A stretch of DNA of 9,821 bases from Methanomicrobiales archaeon (GTDB lineage Archaea; Halobacteriota; Methanomicrobia; Methanomicrobiales; JACTUA01). Where the stretch lies: contig JAJRDF010000036.1 in the NCBI GenBank assembly GCA_028678555.1, forward strand, positions 1-9,821, given 5' to 3'. Under the pieces are notes generated by a model. It did no database searches. It saw nothing but the letters and a program-made list of their open reading frames with translations, and was not told where the DNA came from. Below are positions 6,410 through 9,821 of the stretch, piece by piece (within the stretch, counting starts at the first letter, position 1; each line of letters opens with the position of its first letter). A program made the translations under genes and the position numbers.

Positions 6410-6437
6410 GAAAAAGGTTCAATCTTCTGTCACCACT

Positions 6438-6662
6438 ATGGCAGTGATCGGAACCATGTATCTGGATGCAACGCTGGACAAGCGGCTGAAGTACATCTCT
6501 GAAACGATCACCCCGGTGGGGATCGACATCGAGAAGATCATCCGCAACCAGGGGAACAGCGACCTGTTTGTGAAGCGGTTCCTGGAGCGGATGGCACCCA
6601 AGCTTCCCAACCCCATCTCGATCCTGGAGCGCCTGAAGCGCGTGGCCAGGCCCCGTGATTAA
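6438..6662 (+). CDS. Small basic protein of unknown function (74 aa)
   Basis: The product starts MAVIGTMYLDATLDKRLKYI and has 14 Lys/Arg against 9 Asp/Glu, so it is basic, and it contains no cysteine. Residues about 10-38 and 41-52 look helical (SDLFVKRFLERM). After the turn PKLPNP comes a third amphipathic helix (ISILERLKRVARPRD). There is no signal peptide, membrane segment or metal motif. It is probably cytoplasmic; nucleic-acid or protein binding is possible but only inferred from charge. I do not recognise a family. A well-placed TATA box and low Cys content, plus codon choice like its neighbours, support it as a real gene. It stands alone: 381 bp after the helicase and convergent with the minus-strand operon on its right. 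Confidence 0.72.
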   Translation: MAVIGTMYLDATLDKRLKYISETITPVGIDIEKIIRNQGNSDLFVKRFLERMAPKLPNPISILERLKRVARPRD

Positions 6663-6854
6663 CCCGATCCCCCCCTAAACTTTTCTTCAGCCGGAATTAC
6701 TCCAGGTGTCCCGTTCATATTCCGCCGCCTTCCCTTCCCGGAAACGGTGGTCCGGACCGGAGGGTGAAACTGGGAATCGTAAAAGAATCGCTCCTCCTCT
6801 CTCGCCCTGGCAGGTGCCCCTTCCCCCGCATCCCCCATCCTGGTGTCCCCCGTA
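6663..6854. other. 192-bp spacer between convergent genes
   Basis: Besides the T-rich tract after the small gene, the spacer holds a 10-bp palindrome GGTCCGGACC (6749-6758). It also holds a minus-strand T-rich stretch TTCTTTT near 6781-6787 that might end the methyltransferase operon. An open minus-strand frame crosses it but is a shadow of the neighbouring gene. Nothing else is seen. Confidence 0.5.
6681..6687 (+). terminator. T-rich tract after the small basic gene
   Basis: TTTTCTT follows the stop at 6662 by 18 bases. Archaeal termination can occur at short T-rich tracts. It is weak and not backed by a hairpin. Confidence 0.3.
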
Positions 6855-7685
6855 TCAGTGCCGGGAGCTGACCTGGCAGACCCACCGGTCATAGAAGGTG
6901 TCCCGGTCATTACCCCTGACAAGGACCTCTGATCCGGCACCTGTCCAGTCCCTGATCCGCTGCACCTCCGCTTCCGTTCCGACGGTGATGACCGCGTCTC
7001 CCACCAGCTGAAGGAACTGACCCAGGATCTCCTCCCACATGCCGGCGGTGAAGGTGTTGATCTCCCCTGCCATGACGGCGATCCCGCGGGGGACCGGGTC
7101 CAGGTACTCCCCGGCCCGGGCGGCATCGATCCACATCGTCTCTTCAGGGAGCAGCCTTCCCGCGGCGAGCCCCCGGGACAGGAGCGCGGCATCGTTGTCA
7201 TAGGCGATGGGCTGCATGCCCATCCGACGGATCACCGCCGAGCCAACCCCGGACCCGCAGCAGCAGTCCAGGCAGTCCCCGCCTCCGGGCCGGTCCCAGA
7301 TGGTCCGGAGGAGCGCCTCCAGCTTCCGCGCCCGGTCCGGGGCCAGGTCCTCCAGGGCCGGTGTCACTTCCCGGGCCAGGGCCATGCTGTAGTACTCCCG
7401 CACAGCCCCTGCCCAGGCCCTCCGGGACTCCTGGTAGATCTCCAGGTCCCCGTCCCCGCACCGGTCCAGGAGATCCAGGTCCGGCCTCCGGTACAGGAAC
7501 GTGGTGGCATACCATTCATCCCCTGTGTGGAAGGCCACGGCCAGCGGGTCCTCCCGCTCATCCACCAGCAGGCGCGACGCGGTGATCTCCTCCGGGATCG
7601 CCGGTGAGATACCATCGGCCAGGCCGGCGAAGGAGGGATCCAGGAAGACCAGGTGCGGAAGATCCAGGATCCGGGCAGCCTTCAT
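6855..7685 (-). CDS. SAM-dependent methyltransferase-like protein, substrate unknown
   Basis: A 276-residue protein. The C-terminal half has a Rossmann-like SAM-binding signature: CLDCCCGSGVGSAVI at 138-152 (motif I, D-x-C/G-C-G-x-G), then AYDND at 161-165, where an acidic residue would hold the SAM ribose. GIAVMAGEINTFT (201-213) could be the motif IV region, and AVITVGTEAEV (231-241) a later strand. The first 130 residues are not a domain I recognise; they contain LVFLDPSFAGLADGISP and a helical AGAVREYYSMALAREVTPALEDL region that may form the substrate side. Three consecutive cysteines in motif I are notable but seen in variants of the family. Its ATG overlaps the upstream stop as ATGA, so it is the last gene of the apgM operon. 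Small molecule, protein or RNA could be the substrate. Confidence 0.75.
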   Translation of the reverse strand: MKAARILDLPHLVFLDPSFAGLADGISPAIPEEITASRLLVDEREDPLAVAFHTGDEWYATTFLYRRPDLDLLDRCGDGDLEIYQESRRAWAGAVREYYSMALAREVTPALEDLAPDRARKLEALLRTIWDRPGGGDCLDCCCGSGVGSAVIRRMGMQPIAYDNDAALLSRGLAAGRLLPEETMWIDAARAGEYLDPVPRGIAVMAGEINTFTAGMWEEILGQFLQLVGDAVITVGTEAEVQRIRDWTGAGSEVLVRGNDRDTFYDRWVCQVSSRH

Positions 7686-8551
7686 GGGGGCCGGATCATG
7701 GTGACCCCGTCCTGGGCCCTGATGGTGCCGTCCACCCGGGCCTCGTCGTGGAGGGCGAGTGTCATCCCCCGGGCGCTGCCCAGGATATGCACCTTTCTTC
7801 CCACGGTAAGGACACCCTCAGAGACCACATCCCCGTGGACCGTGGTCCCTGTGCCGATGCCGATGGCCCCGGTGGAGCGGAGGCTCCCGAAGATGGTGTT
7901 CTTCTCGCCGATCCGGATCCGCTCTGCCCGGATGTTCCCGTGGAGCCGGCAGCCGTCCCCGATCTCGATGCCGTGCATGACGGTGAAGAGTTCCATGTTC
8001 AGGACCGAGTAGGGCGGGACCACGAGCGGCGCGTCCTGCTCGTCCTCGCCAAAGACCTCGGTGAGGAACGCATCCACCCGGTCCTCCCCCTCTATCTGCA
8101 GGAGCGTCATCAGGTAAAGAATCAGGTACACGATCACCGGCATCGGGCTCCGGATCTCGATCCCGCCCTTTGCATCCAGACCCTTCCCGATGTGGACATT
8201 GTCGCCGATATCGAGATCGCCCCGGACCACCAGCGTGCCGCTGATCTCCACCCCTTCCCCGATGAACGCATCGGCCCCGGCCACCACGTCCCCGTTCACC
8301 TCGCAGAAGTTATCGATGCGGACATCGTTCTCGCTGACGATATCCCCGTTCACGGTGGAGAACTCGCAGACAATGATGTCGTCCCCCGCGAGGCCGTAGT
8401 CGATGACGCACCGGTCGCCGATGACCATGGAGCGGATCGTCTTCAGTGTCCGCTCCTGGAGCTCTGTCTTATCCGGCAGGTAACAGGTGGAGAGCCATTC
8501 CCCCACGTCCGCAATGGCCTTCTCGTCCGGGTTCTCTTCGTCACGCGCCAT
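7682..8551 (-). CDS. Bactofilin-like / left-handed beta-helix protein with hydrophobic insertion
   Basis: A 289-residue protein built of short repeats of the type 'xIGDxxxIxGxV', seen at about 42-134 and again at 193-289 (e.g. MVIGDRCVIDYG, EVNGDVVAGADAFIGEG, GDLDIGDNVHIGKG, IEIGDGCRLHGNIRAERIRIG, VHGDVVSEGVLTVG, HILGSA). Such repeats fold as a beta-helix, as in polymer-forming bactofilins and hexapeptide acyltransferases. No acyltransferase catalytic His context is evident, so a structural or scaffold role is more likely than catalysis. An N-terminal helical stretch (1-40) precedes the helix. Residues 136-152 are strongly hydrophobic (MPVIVYLILYLMTLL) and are followed by an acidic linker that interrupts the repeats. 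The start at 8551 overlaps the end of apgM by 11 nt, with no clear Shine-Dalgarno, which suggests coupled translation. Methanomicrobiales homologues are likely; the function is unknown. Confidence 0.8.
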   Translation of the reverse strand: MARDEENPDEKAIADVGEWLSTCYLPDKTELQERTLKTIRSMVIGDRCVIDYGLAGDDIIVCEFSTVNGDIVSENDVRIDNFCEVNGDVVAGADAFIGEGVEISGTLVVRGDLDIGDNVHIGKGLDAKGGIEIRSPMPVIVYLILYLMTLLQIEGEDRVDAFLTEVFGEDEQDAPLVVPPYSVLNMELFTVMHGIEIGDGCRLHGNIRAERIRIGEKNTIFGSLRSTGAIGIGTGTTVHGDVVSEGVLTVGRKVHILGSARGMTLALHDEARVDGTIRAQDGVTMIRPP

Positions 8552-9776
8552 ATTTGTGTGCCCGGTTCATGAGATCCAGGAGGATCGGCATGAGATCCGC
8601 ACCCCGGATCCGGTGCAGCCCGCCAGCCGCACAGGACAGTTCATCGAACCGCTCCACTGCGTCCACCCTGACGCCCTCGCCCCGGATCACCACCGGAACC
8701 GGGTCGGCGCTGTGGTCCTTCACGGAACAGGGGGTGCTGTGGTCCGCACAGACGGCGATCAGGGTATCGGGAACCGAGAGGAGGGGGGAGAGCGACCGGT
8801 CGATCCGCTCGAGAAACGCGGCCTTCTCCCGGGCCTTCCCGTCATGCCCGGCCTCGTCCGCCCCCTTGATATTCAGGAGCACGAACCCGTTCCTGTCCAG
8901 CTCCGCGATGGCCGCCCGGATCTTCCCGTCCAGGTTCGTATCCGTCGATCCGGTGATCCCCGGAACGCTGACAGGCCGGAGGCCGATGGCGGTGCCGATG
9001 CCGGTGATCAGGCTGGCGGCTGAGATGACAGCGCCGGTGAGGCCGGTACGCTCGGCGAACGGCTCGAAATTCCCCATGGTACCGGCCCCCCGGATCAGCA
9101 CCACGTTGGCTGCAGGAAGGCCCCGTTCACTCCGATCCCGGTTCAGGGGGTGGGTCTCCAGTATCTTCCGAGCCTGCTGCAGGAAATCATTGCACACCGC
9201 CGCGGTCCTGGCGTCGCCGGCTTCAGCGGTGCAGGGCAGGATCCCGGGAGGCACCACCCCCTCCTTCTTCGGATCGTTGGTGGAGACGGAGGCCGAAAGC
9301 CCGTCCCCCGAGAGCGCGAGCGCAGCGCGGTGCCCGGCACCGGGCCGGAACCGGAAGGTGACCCGGTGCCGGGAGAGATCCACCCCCTGTTCAATGGCAT
9401 CGCAGAGGGGGCCGGTGTCGTGGATCCGGCCGGCCCGCCGATCGGTGACTCTCCCGGCGGTATCGACGGTGGCGAAGTTGGCCCGGAAGCCGATCATCCC
9501 GGGCTGCATCCGGATCCCGACACCTTCCGCCTCCAGGGGACCCCGTCCCGTGTAGTAGCGCTCGGGGGGGTAGCCCAGGAGGGCCAGGTGGGCGGTATCC
9601 GATCCGGGGCGGATCCCGGGAGCGATCGTGTCCATGATGCCGCAGATCCCCTCCCGCGCGAAGGTGTCCAGGTTCGGTGTCGCTGCTGCCTGCAGGGGCG
9701 TCCTGCCCGAGAGTTCCGGGCACGGGCGGTCGGAGATGCCGTCCAGGATCAGCAGGAGCAGCCTGCGGGGTACCAT
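8541..9776 (-). CDS. apgM: 2,3-bisphosphoglycerate-independent phosphoglycerate mutase, archaeal type
   Basis: ApgM interconverts 3- and 2-phosphoglycerate in glycolysis and gluconeogenesis, in the cytoplasm, through a phosphoserine and two divalent metal ions of the alkaline phosphatase superfamily. The 411 residues match the archaeal length (about 400-410). LDG at 11-13 gives the first metal Asp. GSDTAHLALLGYPP (58-71) holds the Ser59 nucleophile. YYTGRGPLEAEGVG (74-87) and SVSTNDPKKEG (163-173) are family signatures. IKGADEAGHDG (303-313) and ADHSTPCSVKDHSADPVPVV (344-363) supply the remaining metal ligands. All key residues are present, so it should be active. The ATG at 9776 is supported by a TATA box at 9801-9808 and a nearly leaderless layout. 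It heads an operon with a beta-helix protein and a methyltransferase-like protein; no metabolic link to these is evident. Confidence 0.96.
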   Translation of the reverse strand: MVPRRLLLLILDGISDRPCPELSGRTPLQAAATPNLDTFAREGICGIMDTIAPGIRPGSDTAHLALLGYPPERYYTGRGPLEAEGVGIRMQPGMIGFRANFATVDTAGRVTDRRAGRIHDTGPLCDAIEQGVDLSRHRVTFRFRPGAGHRAALALSGDGLSASVSTNDPKKEGVVPPGILPCTAEAGDARTAAVCNDFLQQARKILETHPLNRDRSERGLPAANVVLIRGAGTMGNFEPFAERTGLTGAVISAASLITGIGTAIGLRPVSVPGITGSTDTNLDGKIRAAIAELDRNGFVLLNIKGADEAGHDGKAREKAAFLERIDRSLSPLLSVPDTLIAVCADHSTPCSVKDHSADPVPVVIRGEGVRVDAVERFDELSCAAGGLHRIRGADLMPILLDLMNRAHKYGA

Positions 9777-9800
9777 GAAAAGAAGTTGATGGGGATCCTC

Positions 9801-9808
9801 TTTATAGT
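9801..9808 (-). promoter_or_regulatory. TATA box of the apgM operon
   Basis: The minus strand reads ACTATAAAGAGG, with CTATAAA about 25 bases before the ATG at 9776. This places the transcript start at or only a few bases before the start codon. No Shine-Dalgarno is seen, which fits a leaderless mRNA. Confidence 0.55.
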
Positions 9809-9821
9809 CACGTTCCGGTCA

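Larger units (their letters stand above)
6057..6437. other. 381-bp intergenic region with promoters, inverted repeats and possible small transcript
   Basis: No convincing protein gene is seen here. In order it holds: a strong TATA/BRE element (6073-6087) only 20 bp after the helicase stop; a near-palindrome GGGGGA-A-TCCCCC (6097-6109); nested inverted repeats at 6166-6208 and 6211-6236; a 13-nt direct repeat first copy (6265-6277); a 9-bp inverted repeat with a 34-nt loop (6288-6296 with 6331-6339); a TATA box (6352-6359); a 14-bp palindrome (6383-6396); and the promoter of the next gene. Base composition shifts from GC-rich to AT-rich near 6240. Confidence 0.7.

Noticed and set aside
6749..6758. 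GGTCCGGACC palindrome in the convergent spacer
   Set aside because: Ten-base GC palindromes are expected by chance in this composition; no promoter or gene start is nearby.
6659..7201. Minus-strand 180-codon frame across the 3' spacer and methyltransferase gene
   Set aside because: Overlaps the methyltransferase in another frame with Arg/Gly/Ser-rich, motif-free sequence; no start signals.

Overview
The window looks like chromosomal DNA from a GC-rich methanogenic archaeon, most likely of the order Methanomicrobiales. This is inferred from the gene content: HypF, the archaeal type of phosphoglycerate mutase (ApgM), a PF09824-like ArsR regulator, a COG1497-like regulator and a DUF5814-like helicase. 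AT-rich TATA boxes stand out against the GC-rich background 20-35 bases before several starts, which also points to an archaeon. No rRNA, tRNA, CRISPR array, transposase or phage gene was seen. Family names come from memory and motif reading, not from a search.

Left part (1-2641, minus strand): a membrane-protein gene runs off the left edge with its own TATA box and Shine-Dalgarno. Upstream of it lies complete hypF, the carbamoyltransferase that supplies the cyanide ligands of [NiFe]-hydrogenase. The last codons and stop of hypF sit in a perfect 35-bp tandem duplication, and the new stop is made exactly at the repeat junction.

Middle (2685-6056, plus strand): a tight three-gene operon diverges from hypF across a 43-bp AT-rich gap. 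It encodes an ArsR-like double-HTH regulator, a second HTH regulator (COG1497-like) and a 683-residue zinc-ribbon superfamily 2 helicase, with 14-nt and 4-nt overlaps.

6057-6437 is the only long gap. It starts with a strong TATA/BRE element and continues with nested inverted repeats, a small Cys-rich ORF of doubtful reality and a degenerate direct repeat 144 bp apart. It ends with two TATA boxes and a 14-bp perfect palindrome before a small basic protein gene (6438-6662). This is the most likely place for something undescribed: a small structured RNA, a microprotein, or a regulated promoter.

Right part (6855-9776, minus strand): a second overlapping three-gene operon reads apgM, then a bactofilin-like beta-helix protein with an unusual hydrophobic insertion, then a SAM-dependent methyltransferase-like protein. 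apgM is preceded by a TATA box placed for a leaderless or nearly leaderless transcript. The operon converges on the small basic gene across a 192-bp gap.
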